This document shows, one piece after another, positions 27,730-35,398 of a DNA stretch of 36,088 bases. How positions within the stretch are numbered: the stretch's first letter is position 1; each line of letters opens with the position of its first letter. The stretch comes from Lachnospiraceae bacterium. GTDB taxonomy: Bacteria > Bacillota > Clostridia > Lachnospirales > Lachnospiraceae. Location: the NCBI GenBank assembly GCA_017478245.1, contig JAFVDW010000091.1, positions 1 to 36,088 on the forward strand, written 5' to 3'. The translations under genes were made by a program, and so were the position numbers. The notes under the pieces are model-generated. The model did no database searches. It was not told where the DNA came from and worked only from the letters and a program-made list of their open reading frames with translations.

Positions 27730-27775
27730 TCAGCCTCCTTTTTCATCGTAATTTGCCGGTGTCCGATAAATCTCC

Positions 27776-28663
27776 TTAATGCTTGCCCTTCTGCGCCTTT
27801 GCCCCCGCGGAGACCTCTGTGATCTCCTGTGTGATAGCAGCCTGCCGCACCCCGTTATAGCGTAGGGACAGATTATCAATCAGCTCCTCCGCATTGCGAT
27901 TTGCATTACTCATCGCATTCATACGCGCATTCTGCTCCGCAGAAAAACTATCCACCAGCGCTCCATAGATAAAGCCCGCAATATACCCTGGCATACAACG
28001 GTTAATGACCTCCGTTACAGAAGGATGGAATTTGAAGTGCACATCCACCTCATTTTTCTTCTCCTCCGGCGTCAGGAAATATTTGCGTTCAAAAGGAAGC
28101 AAGCGCTCCATCTTTACCGTAGATGTCAGCTCGCTCTCCATATCACTGTATATAATGCGGATTTCATCCACATGTCCCGCATCATACTCTGCAAGCAATG
28201 TATAACAAATCTCTCGCGCCCTGCGAAACGTAGGATTCTGCGCAGTATAAAGAAATGACTGCTCTATGGGAATTCCACGCTTTGAGAAATATCTTCTCCC
28301 ATACTCTCCCACCACATAGAGCTGCACTTTTTTATGCTTTTCAATCTCCACCTGTGCCCGTTTTAACACATTATAGTTGTAAGCACCTGCCAATCCCTTG
28401 TCCGCAGTGATGACCAGATAAGCATATGTCTCCGCTTTTTTTCGTCCCGTTTTGGGATAAAAGTAGTGAGAGTTCACATCCGCCTCACTCTGAAATATTC
28501 GCTTGATCTCCTGCTCCTGCTGAAGAAAATAGGGGCGCGTATCCTTCAACGCCTGCTTTGCCTTTTGCAGCTTGGTAGAGGAAATAAGATACATTGCATT
28601 GGTAATCTTTCTCGTATTGGAGACACTATCGATTCTGTCTCTGATCTCCTTTGCATTTGCCAT
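27776..28663 (-). CDS. atpG: F1Fo ATP synthase subunit gamma
   Basis: Central rotor shaft, 295 residues. The N-terminal helix IRDRIDSVSNTRKITNAMYLISS and the C-terminal helix NARMNAMSNANRNAEELIDNLSLRYNGVRQAAITQEITEV are the two long helices of the coiled coil. The middle contains GLAGAYNYNV. It starts 30 bases after the atpA stop on the same transcript. Confidence 0.96.
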   Translation of the reverse strand: MANAKEIRDRIDSVSNTRKITNAMYLISSTKLQKAKQALKDTRPYFLQQEQEIKRIFQSEADVNSHYFYPKTGRKKAETYAYLVITADKGLAGAYNYNVLKRAQVEIEKHKKVQLYVVGEYGRRYFSKRGIPIEQSFLYTAQNPTFRRAREICYTLLAEYDAGHVDEIRIIYSDMESELTSTVKMERLLPFERKYFLTPEEKKNEVDVHFKFHPSVTEVINRCMPGYIAGFIYGALVDSFSAEQNARMNAMSNANRNAEELIDNLSLRYNGVRQAAITQEITEVSAGAKAQKGKH

Positions 28664-28693
28664 AGCGACTCAACTACCTTCTTGATCTGAAAT

Positions 28694-30463
28694 CTATTCA
28701 CTAATTTCCAAATAAATATTTCTATAATCCTTCGCACATTGGATGATTCTCTCTTTGTCCTCATCCGTAATCTGACCTTTTTTATTAATGCGATAACACA
28801 GATTTGCCTCCTCTACCGCAATATAGGACAGAAGACCTTTCTGGAACCGCGGCAGATCGTCCAGTGGAATACCTTCCATCACATGTGCCGTAGCTGCTAT
28901 AAGCAGTACTACCTGTTCATGAAGCTGATAGGGCTTTGACTGCTCCTGTCTAAGCAGACGCATCAAGCTCTGACCATAAGCCAACTGACTCTTGGTGGCT
29001 TCATCCAGATCATTGGCAAACTGTGTAAAGACCTCCATCTCACGATACTGCGCCAAATCCAAACGAATACTTCCCGAAGCCTTCTTCATCGCCTTGGTCT
29101 GCGCTGCACCACCCACACGGGATACGGAAAGTCCCACATTGACTGCCGGACGCTGCCCTGCAAAAAAGAGATCGCTCTCCAGAAAAATCTGTCCGTCCGT
29201 GATGGATATGATATTGGTCGGAATATAGGCAGATACATCTCCCGCCTGGGTCTCAACAATGGGCAGTGCCGTCATACTGCCTCCACCCGCCTCCTCTGAC
29301 AAGTGCGCTGATCTCTCCAACAATCTGGAATGCAGATAGAATACATCGCCCGGATATGCCTCACGACCAGGGGAACGCTCCAATAACAGCGAAATAGAAC
29401 GATACGCGATGGCATGCTTAGACAGATCGTCATATACAATCAGTACGTCTTTTCCCTGGTGCATAAAATACTCGCCAAGCGCAGTGCCCGCATAGGGCGC
29501 AATATACTGCATAGGCGCCGACTCACTGGCGGAAGCATTCACCACGATTGTGTACTTCATCGCCCCTCTTCTGCGCAGGGTGTGCACCAACTGCGCAACA
29601 CTGCTCGCCTTCTGCCCGATTGCCACATAGATACAGATGACGCCATTTCTCTTTTGGTTTAAAATGGTGTCTATTGCAATGGCAGTCTTGCCTGTCTGAC
29701 GGTCACCGATAATCAACTCTCTCTGCCCCCGTCCGATGGGGAACATAGAATCAATACAGAGAATACCGGTATTCATAGGCGTATCTACCGGCTGTCTGTC
29801 TATAATCGCCGGAGCAGCAGCCTCAATCTCACGATAGCCATCGGTCTTGATGGGTCCTTTACCATCGATGGGATTACCCAAGGCATCCACTACTCTGCCC
29901 ACAAAATCCTCACCTACGGGGATGCCTGCTGTCTTACCGGTTCTGCGTACAATACTTCCCTCAGTTACTTCCTCTTCATCGCCAAACAGAATGATACCGA
30001 TAGCACCGTGCTTTAAATCCTGCACCATCCCTTTCACGCCGGATTCAAAGATGACGATTTCGCCATACACTACATTTTGCAATCCTTCCGCAAACACAAT
30101 CCCATCTCCGACGGTCAGTACTCTACCCTCTTCCTCGGCGACAGCCTGCAGTTGCCATTCATCGATAGACGTACGAAACAGAGAGATCAGTTCCTCGCTG
30201 CTCTTACCGGTATCCTTACCTGCCAATTCTCCCAAGAATTGTCTCAACTGCTGAAGACGTCCCTCTCTGGTCCAGTCGTATATATCATCTCCCACAAGCA
30301 GCTTGAAGCCTGACTTGATCTTTTCATCGCACAACCATACAAGCTCATAATCCTTGTGGTACTTCTTCTTCAAAAAATTCTTAAAACGTATCCGCTGCGT
30401 GGAGTCCGGTTCCTCAAAGGAATACAGAAATGCCTGCGTCTGCGTTTCTCTATTCTCCGCCAT
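28694..30463 (-). CDS. atpA: F1Fo ATP synthase subunit alpha with fused delta-subunit C-terminal domain
   Basis: Regulatory/structural alpha subunit of F1, 589 residues, about 85 longer than usual. Residues about 88-589 are normal alpha: N-terminal helix [15 protein letters not shown]-loop GDRQTGKT (253-260) and the arginine-finger region. Residues 1-80 align with the C-terminal domain of delta (AtpH): [21 protein letters not shown], then [19 protein letters not shown] and [10 protein letters not shown], matching the E. coli pattern of D-x-x-x-x-x-G-x-x-x-x-x-G-D-x-x-x-D-x-x-x-x-G-R-L. The ATG has AAAGGAG 8 bases ahead and overlaps atpF by 14 bases. No convincing internal start could make a normal alpha. 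Confidence 0.93.
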   Translation of the reverse strand: MAENRETQTQAFLYSFEEPDSTQRIRFKNFLKKKYHKDYELVWLCDEKIKSGFKLLVGDDIYDWTREGRLQQLRQFLGELAGKDTGKSSEELISLFRTSIDEWQLQAVAEEEGRVLTVGDGIVFAEGLQNVVYGEIVIFESGVKGMVQDLKHGAIGIILFGDEEEVTEGSIVRRTGKTAGIPVGEDFVGRVVDALGNPIDGKGPIKTDGYREIEAAAPAIIDRQPVDTPMNTGILCIDSMFPIGRGQRELIIGDRQTGKTAIAIDTILNQKRNGVICIYVAIGQKASSVAQLVHTLRRRGAMKYTIVVNASASESAPMQYIAPYAGTALGEYFMHQGKDVLIVYDDLSKHAIAYRSISLLLERSPGREAYPGDVFYLHSRLLERSAHLSEEAGGGSMTALPIVETQAGDVSAYIPTNIISITDGQIFLESDLFFAGQRPAVNVGLSVSRVGGAAQTKAMKKASGSIRLDLAQYREMEVFTQFANDLDEATKSQLAYGQSLMRLLRQEQSKPYQLHEQVVLLIAATAHVMEGIPLDDLPRFQKGLLSYIAVEEANLCYRINKKGQITDEDKERIIQCAKDYRNIYLEISE

Positions 30464-30944
30464 TTACCGTGCTCCTTTCCACATCATCCAGAAAGGCATC
30501 GTACACGCTGCCCTCGCCGCCTTCCAACATCAGCTTCTCGGCAGCCTCCACGATCATCTTAGATATCTCTGACTTCGCGTCATCCAGAATCGCACTACGC
30601 TTCTTCTCCGCATCGCGCTTCGCATCTGCAATAATCTTGGCAGCCTCTTCTCTGACATCGCGGGTTCCCGCCTGCCTCTCACGCTCCAGATCTGTAGCAG
30701 CCTTTTTCTTCTGTGCGGCAATTTCATCCTGCACATTACGCAGCTTCTCTTCATAAGAATGCTTCATATCCTCCGCATCCTGAAGAGCAGCCTTCGCCTG
30801 TTCTTCCATTTCCTTATAGTGGTCTTCTCTCTGCTGCATAAATTTCTTCACCGGTGCATATAAGAGAATGTAAAGCCCTCCGAAGAGTACCACTACATTA
30901 AACAGATGAAGAAATATTTGCATAAAATCTATACCTAGTGGCAT
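30450..30944 (-). CDS. atpF: F1Fo ATP synthase subunit b
   Basis: Peripheral-stalk subunit of 164 residues. A single N-terminal membrane helix ([23 protein letters not shown]) is followed by a long charged coiled coil ending in [20 protein letters not shown], as in AtpF. It is of ordinary length with no extra delta domain. The start is the ATG at 30944 with GGAGG 8 bases upstream. It ends inside the atpA start. A 200-base, repeat-rich gap separates it from atpE. Confidence 0.95.
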   Translation of the reverse strand: MPLGIDFMQIFLHLFNVVVLFGGLYILLYAPVKKFMQQREDHYKEMEEQAKAALQDAEDMKHSYEEKLRNVQDEIAAQKKKAATDLERERQAGTRDVREEAAKIIADAKRDAEKKRSAILDDAKSEISKMIVEAAEKLMLEGGEGSVYDAFLDDVERSTVNGGE

Positions 30945-30960
30945 AGTATATACCTCCATT

Positions 30961-31065
30961 CTTGCGCCCTAATATTTCGCCTGCTTTCAGCCATGCTCAT
31001 CGCTTTCAGCCATGCTCACTCATAAATCGGCAAGCCGATTTATTTCGTGTCGGGCTTGCGCCCTA
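30961..31065. repeat. Repeat cluster in the atpE-atpF gap
   Basis: Eleven-base direct repeats CTTGCGCCCTA at 30961-30971 and 31055-31065 flank a segment holding a tandem pair of GCTTTCAGCCATGCTCA (30983-30999 and 31002-31018) and a 10-bp hairpin ATAAATCGGC/GCCGATTTAT (31022-31031 with 31034-31043). A further palindrome GAGCATGCTC lies at 31096-31105. The flanking direct repeats could be a target-site duplication of a small non-autonomous element, but too few copies are visible to say. Confidence 0.5.
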
Positions 31066-31149
31066 TAGAAATAGCTGTGTAAGTGTGGCTTTGTGAGCAT
31101 GCTCCCACGCCACCCTTTCCCATCTATTTCTGCATGGCTTAATGCTTCA

Positions 31150-31521
31150 TCACATGACAAATACGATTAAGATTGCTACGATTAAGGCATAGATTACGAC
31201 GGTCTCTATAAATACCAGACCCAACATGAGGAGGGCTCTGATGCTGCCTTCTGCTTCGGGTTGGCGCGCAATGCCTTCATTGGACTTTGCGATGGCCAGT
31301 CCCATGCCGATGGCGCCGGCTGCTGCTGCCAAACCGATGGCAATAGCTGCACCGATGGCTTTGCCGCTGGTTGCGTCCGCACTACCTGCGTCCTCCGTAA
31401 TCTCTACCTCGCCGGTAGCTGCTTCTGCTGCGTTTACCTTAGACGCACCCACAAATGTGGTGATGGTCATCGTAACAATAAGTAATGCCAATGCCAAAGA
31501 TATTCTCTTTAAATGCTTCAT
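31150..31521 (-). CDS. atpE: F1Fo ATP synthase subunit c with N-terminal signal-like extension
   Basis: Proteolipid ring subunit; 123 residues compared with about 75-90 for most. Residues 1-33 look like a cleavable signal peptide (KRISLALALLIVTMTITTFVGAS) followed by an acidic linker (34-52). The hairpin core follows, with the RQPEA loop (86-90) and ion-binding E106 in VFIETVVIYALI. Around it, T107 and Y111 fit Na+-type rings but the usual Gln of helix 1 is Met73, so Na+ versus H+ is undecided. ATG overlaps the atpB stop by four bases. Confidence 0.93.
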   Translation of the reverse strand: MKHLKRISLALALLIVTMTITTFVGASKVNAAEAATGEVEITEDAGSADATSGKAIGAAIAIGLAAAAGAIGMGLAIAKSNEGIARQPEAEGSIRALLMLGLVFIETVVIYALIVAILIVFVM

Positions 31522-32375
31522 GATGCTTCTCCTCCAACTGCCGCCTGTGCAGCTTTTTCTTTTCTTTCTTTTTTCTGTGTAACCTCCGTCACTTCACCGT
31601 AGTATACCGATGTCAGCATCGTCAACACATATGCTTGAATCAACGCATGCAGCACAGTGAACAATACACCTACCACCACCGGTAGGAAAAAGCTTAAGCG
31701 TATATAAAAATACACCAGTTCTGTCGTCAGCATACCCGACAATAACGCTCCGAAGAGACGGAAGGTCATGGATATGGGCAGGGAAAATTCCTTCAACGCC
31801 AATCCGATTCCTTTCACCTTGTTCGTCACCACACCGCCAAACAGGATGAAGAAATAGGAAAAGAAGCCCATTGCAATCGCCCCATTAATATTGGCCAAGG
31901 GTGCCGGAAGGGAGACCGAATGTCCTTGGGTTGTAATGCCCTGCACACCAAAAAGTTCAAACATGGTGCCCACGAAAATGTATGTTCCTGCTGTAAAGAT
32001 ATAAGCTCCCAGTGCTTTGTTCTTGTGTGGGCTGTTACTCTTTGCAAGATTGTCAAAGAAGCCTACCCACTCCTCAATCAACAGTTGAAATTTACCCGGA
32101 ACATATTGAAATCTGGGAATCGCAAATATACGAATCGCCGCTGCAAACAAAAGCAGCACCCCTGTCACGATGAAGCCGGACACCAGTGAAGGATCCACTT
32201 CAATCAATCCCAGGATTGGAATCTTGTTCTCATCGTGCAGTACGGCATCCCGCATGGCTTGCTTAATCGTCTCATGCTTGATGGAGTACGGCCTTGAAAG
32301 AATGATTCCTATGATGAACAATACGATCATCACCGCCATAATAATCAGGCTTTTGGTTCTTTTTTTCTTGTCCAA
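31518..32375 (-). CDS. atpB: F1Fo ATP synthase subunit a
   Basis: Stator channel subunit, 285 residues, with about six membrane helices. The essential Arg is in MTFRLFGALLSG, and LTSVYYGEVTEV closes the last helix. I set the start at TTG 32375: GGAGGTGG lies 9 bases ahead, while the upstream in-frame TTG at 32405 has no site and would place the ribosome site inside the gene. It is the first gene of the atp operon. No atpI precedes it. Confidence 0.92.
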   Translation of the reverse strand: MDKKKRTKSLIIMAVMIVLFIIGIILSRPYSIKHETIKQAMRDAVLHDENKIPILGLIEVDPSLVSGFIVTGVLLLFAAAIRIFAIPRFQYVPGKFQLLIEEWVGFFDNLAKSNSPHKNKALGAYIFTAGTYIFVGTMFELFGVQGITTQGHSVSLPAPLANINGAIAMGFFSYFFILFGGVVTNKVKGIGLALKEFSLPISMTFRLFGALLSGMLTTELVYFYIRLSFFLPVVVGVLFTVLHALIQAYVLTMLTSVYYGEVTEVTQKKERKEKAAQAAVGGEAS

Positions 32376-32419
32376 GTCGCGTACCACCTCCAAATATTTT
32401 ACCAAAATACATCATTTCT

Positions 32420-32448
32420 ATTTTATCAATCTCAACACATAAAATCAA
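32420..32448 (-). promoter_or_regulatory. Promoter of the atp operon
   Basis: TTGATT (32448-32443), 17 bases, TAAAAT (32425-32420) on the minus strand, about 45 bases before atpB. The upstream FocA gene ends at 32509 so this promoter gives the operon independent expression. Confidence 0.6.
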
Positions 32449-32508
32449 TATTTTTGTTAAAATTCACCAAAAACATTGCTACAACCGTTTTCATTATGCT
32501 CCGTGCAG

Positions 32509-33309
32509 TTATTTTTCTGTATCCCGCTCCTTGCGCAGATAGACAAAAAAGTACCCTGCGCCGACTATACAGGCTCCACCTATGATATTGCCCAATGTCA
32601 CAGGCACCAGATTCTTCGTCAGAAGCTTCATCCAGGAAAGTGTTTCATCAGGTATACCATATTCGCCTGATACCAGAATACCCGCCGGGATAAAGTACAT
32701 ATTGGCTACACAATGCTCATAGCCTGATACAACAAACAGCATGATTGGCAGGAACAATCCCAGTATTTTGCCCGCTGCATCTTCTGCTGCAAATGAAATC
32801 CATACAGAGATACACACCAGAATATTACACAGGATACCACGCAACAGCGCATCTGTAAAAGCAAGAGACTCCTTTGTGCTGGCTGTTGCCACAACAGCCT
32901 CTGCCAGCTTTCCTCCAAACATAGAATAACTATGACTATACGTCAACAAAACTGCCACAAAAATGCTTCCCACAAAATTCCCCAAATATACAATACCCCA
33001 GTTTCTCAATAATCCCCCTACTGTTGTTTTTTTGTCCAATACTGAGAGAAGAATCAGACTATTCCCTGTAAAAAGCTCCGCCCCCGCCACAATCACCATA
33101 AGCAATCCCACCGGGAAAAGCAGCGCTCCAAGAAACTTACCAATGGCTGCCGGTTCTACGCTCACCGCAGCCACCTGACTGCCAAAGGCGCCAAAGGCAA
33201 TAAATATACCTGCAAATACTGCCAGCACAAACATTTTAGATGTGGACAGCCTGGTCTTGGCTGCTCCTGCCTCCGAATATCTTTTCGCTATCTCTGATGG
33301 TGTATACAT
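32509..33309 (-). CDS. Formate/nitrite transporter family channel (FocA/NirC-like)
   Basis: A 266-residue pentameric-channel-family membrane protein with six helices. The family hallmarks are the N-terminal helix MYTPSEIAKRYSEAGAAK, LFTGNSLILLSVL (the omega loop region) and GYEHCVANMYFIPAG with the gating His. It should carry formate, nitrite or hydrosulfide; formate is most plausible in a fermenter, by inference. Ribosome site GGAGGAAG. It follows a small membrane-protein gene by 21 bases, and precedes the atp operon. Confidence 0.93.
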   Translation of the reverse strand: MYTPSEIAKRYSEAGAAKTRLSTSKMFVLAVFAGIFIAFGAFGSQVAAVSVEPAAIGKFLGALLFPVGLLMVIVAGAELFTGNSLILLSVLDKKTTVGGLLRNWGIVYLGNFVGSIFVAVLLTYSHSYSMFGGKLAEAVVATASTKESLAFTDALLRGILCNILVCISVWISFAAEDAAGKILGLFLPIMLFVVSGYEHCVANMYFIPAGILVSGEYGIPDETLSWMKLLTKNLVPVTLGNIIGGACIVGAGYFFVYLRKERDTEK

Positions 33310-33330
33310 ATCGCTTCCTCCAACCGCTCC

Positions 33331-33591
33331 TTATCTTCTCTCTTCCGGGTTCTGCTGTTTATCATGGGCTGCTTCTGAATCGCCTTTCCTATGAGCTGTC
33401 AGATCAAACACCAGCGCCATCCCAATCAGCATCCCAAAGCCGGTATATAACGGAACATCATGAACTGCTTTACCAATGACTGCCCCCAGGATACCCCCAA
33501 AGAGCATCCCTGCAAGCAACCCCACATTTACATGAAGTCCCTTTTTCCCATCGCACGCTTCCTCTTTTTCCTTTGTATTCATCTCTTCCAT
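33331..33591 (-). CDS. Small glycine-rich two-helix membrane protein
   Basis: An 86-residue protein with a charged N-terminus, two glycine-zipper-like helices (GLLAGMLFGGILGAVIGKA and YTGFGMLIGMALVFDLT) and a charged C-terminus. I know no family for it. It is transcribed with the FocA-like gene from the promoter at 33661-33689. GAGG lies before the ATG. It could be an accessory or assembly partner of the channel, by position only. Confidence 0.7.
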   Translation of the reverse strand: MEEMNTKEKEEACDGKKGLHVNVGLLAGMLFGGILGAVIGKAVHDVPLYTGFGMLIGMALVFDLTAHRKGDSEAAHDKQQNPEERR

Positions 33592-33660
33592 GTCGAAACC
33601 TCGTCTTTGATTTTTCTTTTCTTATATGTTCTATAGCTATATAATATTTAGCGTCAGATT

Positions 33661-33689
33661 ATTATAGCATAACAAACCATTTATTACAA
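33661..33689 (-). promoter_or_regulatory. Promoter of the small-membrane-protein/FocA unit
   Basis: TTGTAA (33689-33684), 17 bases, TATAAT (33666-33661) on the minus strand. It lies directly between the divergent XRE gene at 33712 and the unit at 33591, so the XRE protein is a natural candidate regulator. Confidence 0.65.
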
Positions 33690-33711
33690 TCAGTTAATGG
33701 AGGTTTTGCAT

Positions 33712-34026
33712 ATGAAGGAAATCAACTTTGAATTGATCAGCAAAAGAATAAAAGAAACCCGCATCGCGCGGGGGTTGACGCAGGAGTACCTTGCCAATGC
33801 CGCTGATGTCAATGTTTCCCATATCAGCAACATTGAGAATCATCGTGTCAAAATCTCCCTGCCCACGTTGGTGAATATTTGTAATGCGCTTGATGTAACG
33901 GTGGATTATATTCTCGCCTCTGAATATACGAGCACTTCTCCTTTGGACAATGAAGTGCTTAAGAGGCTGCATTCCTGCTCTGACGAACAGAAGGTAAAGA
34001 TATTAAAGATCATGGATATCATTTGA
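33712..34026 (+). CDS. XRE-family helix-turn-helix regulator
   Basis: A 104-residue protein with an HTH_XRE domain: ISKRIKETRIARGLTQEYLANAADVNVSHISNIENHRVKISLPTLVNICNALDVTVDYIL (residues about 7-66). The C-terminal tail is short and charged (EQKVKILKIMDII), as in single-domain Cro/C1-type regulators. The start at 33712 has GGAGG 8 bases before it. It is divergent from the FocA unit. Its 3' end overlaps the convergent small gene by 24 bases. Confidence 0.9.
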   Translation: MKEINFELISKRIKETRIARGLTQEYLANAADVNVSHISNIENHRVKISLPTLVNICNALDVTVDYILASEYTSTSPLDNEVLKRLHSCSDEQKVKILKIMDII

Positions 34027-34266
34027 GACAATACCGCTTTCGTGCATAAGCTTTACACCACATCCAAAGCCCATGCCAAACATTTCCCGTTCTGCATGAT
34101 AAAGCACATCCAGGAAGGCATTCCTTACCGATTCCCGGTCAATCTGCTGTTGTTCGCACAAGCCTGACAACACCTGCTCCAACTCATGGTCGATGCTCTT
34201 TTGTATCTCTTTATAGTCATTCGATTCATAAACAACTTTTTCAAATAACTCATCCATCATCTGCAT
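34003..34266 (-). CDS. Small helical protein, DUF6809-like, unknown function
   Basis: An 87-residue acidic, all-helical protein (MDELFEKVVYESNDYKEIQK, ending GFGCGVKLMHESGIVSNDIHDL). The overall form resembles small Clostridia proteins such as DUF6809 (a helical core ending in an F-x-x-G-x-K-L-M helix), but I am not certain of the family. AAGGAG lies before the ATG, and a good promoter at 34303-34331 precedes it. It ends overlapping the last 24 bases of the XRE gene on the other strand, which is unusual. Confidence 0.6.
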   Translation of the reverse strand: MQMMDELFEKVVYESNDYKEIQKSIDHELEQVLSGLCEQQQIDRESVRNAFLDVLYHAEREMFGMGFGCGVKLMHESGIVSNDIHDL

Positions 34267-34302
34267 GCCACGGTACTCCTTATCTTTATGTATTGCATTT
34301 AT

Positions 34303-34331
34303 ATTATACTATTTTTCTGTTTATATGTAAA
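34303..34331 (-). promoter_or_regulatory. Promoter of the small helical protein gene
   Basis: TTTACA (34331-34326), 17 bases, TATAAT (34308-34303) on the minus strand. The gene start is about 40 bases on. Confidence 0.6.
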
Positions 34332-34337
34332 AAATAT

Positions 34338-34362
34338 ATATGATATATCCGATATATCATAT
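34338..34362. promoter_or_regulatory. 25-base perfect palindrome between divergent genes
   Basis: Twelve-base arms ATATGATATATC (34338-34349) and GATATATCATAT (34351-34362) mirror around a single C. It lies between the minus-strand small gene promoter (-35 ends at 34331) and the LysR gene start at 34398. Such an operator would suit the adjacent LysR protein or another dimeric regulator. Confidence 0.55.
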
Positions 34363-34397
34363 TGGTATAGCTAAATATGACAAAGGAGGGCGTCAGC

Positions 34398-35303
34398 ATG
34401 TCCGTTTCCTATGAATACTACAAAATATTTTACTATGTGGGAAAATACAAAAGCTTCAGCAAGGCAGCAAAGCTTCTGACCAACAGTCAGCCCAATATTA
34501 CCAGAACCATGAACAATCTGGAAATGGAGCTGGGTTGTAAATTATTTGTCCGTTCCAACAAGGGCGTTACCCTGACTCCGGAGGGCGAGAAGCTGTTCCT
34601 CCATGTTCAGGCTGCTCACGAGCAGCTTCAGATGGGCGAGGCTGAGCTTGATGCGTCCAAGCATGTGCAGAACGAACGAATCTCTATCGGATTTTCCATC
34701 GGTATCACGGAGATTATATTACATGACAAAATCCTCCCTGTCCTTCACGACTACCATATCCTGTATCCTGATACCCGGATACAGATCATCAATGATTCCA
34801 CTCCCAAGCTGATTGACGCCATTACAAACGGTATGATCGACATGGCAGTTGTGACCACCTACGACACCAAAACAGACCCCCAACAGACCGTCCTGAATTC
34901 CTTCCGGGACATCCTGATTGCCGGACCTTCCTTTGCCCATCTGAAAGGACGTCTACTCTCCCTGGCGGAGTTGATACAGTATCCCATCATCAACCTATGG
35001 CGCGGCACGGAGACCTATGAATTCTATAAGGAGATTTTTGCCGCTCACGGTCTGCCCTTCGAGCCGGAGGTAGAGACTGCCACCACCGATCAGGTGCTTT
35101 CCTTCGTGTCCAACGATATGGGAATCGGCTTCATTTCCCCGGAATATGCCAAGGCATCCTTGAAAAAAAGCAAGGTCTTTCAGATCAACCTCGCCGAAAC
35201 AATTCCTACACGGAATATCAGTCTGATTCATGATGCGTCAAGATCCGCCAATCCCGCCGCAGATATTCTGGAAGCTATGATCATCCGGTCTGCATACCAC
35301 TAA
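34398..35303 (+). CDS. LysR-family transcriptional regulator
   Basis: A 301-residue regulator. The N-terminal winged helix YKIFYYVGKYKSFSKAAKLLTNSQPNITRTMNNLEMELGCKLFVRSNKGVTLTPEGEKL is a textbook LysR HTH; a periplasmic-binding-protein-like effector domain follows (about 95-295). The start at 34398 has AAAGGAGG upstream; a start 21 bases earlier lacks a site. Effector is unknown. The next gene is the collagen-like protein in the opposite orientation, so its target may be the divergent small gene at 34266. Confidence 0.93.
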   Translation: MSVSYEYYKIFYYVGKYKSFSKAAKLLTNSQPNITRTMNNLEMELGCKLFVRSNKGVTLTPEGEKLFLHVQAAHEQLQMGEAELDASKHVQNERISIGFSIGITEIILHDKILPVLHDYHILYPDTRIQIINDSTPKLIDAITNGMIDMAVVTTYDTKTDPQQTVLNSFRDILIAGPSFAHLKGRLLSLAELIQYPIINLWRGTETYEFYKEIFAAHGLPFEPEVETATTDQVLSFVSNDMGIGFISPEYAKASLKKSKVFQINLAETIPTRNISLIHDASRSANPAADILEAMIIRSAYH

Positions 35304-35342
35304 AACAGATTATTTGTCATGCCCCTTCGTATAATAACTTTT

Positions 35343-35369
35343 GGAGAAACCGAGATTCCCGGTTTCTCC
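35343..35369. terminator. Hairpin between convergent LysR and collagen-like genes
   Basis: Ten-base arms (35343-35352 and 35360-35369) with a 7-base loop; outer bases TGTCAT/ATGACA (35317-35322, 35375-35380) could extend it. No clear T run is present on either strand, so its efficiency as a terminator is uncertain. Confidence 0.5.
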
Positions 35370-35398
35370 CTGGGATGACATGACCGTTTAACGTGCAT

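Noticed and set aside
30983-31018. Two tandem 17-base repeats as a CRISPR array
   Set aside because: Only two copies with a 2-base gap; no spacers and no cas genes.
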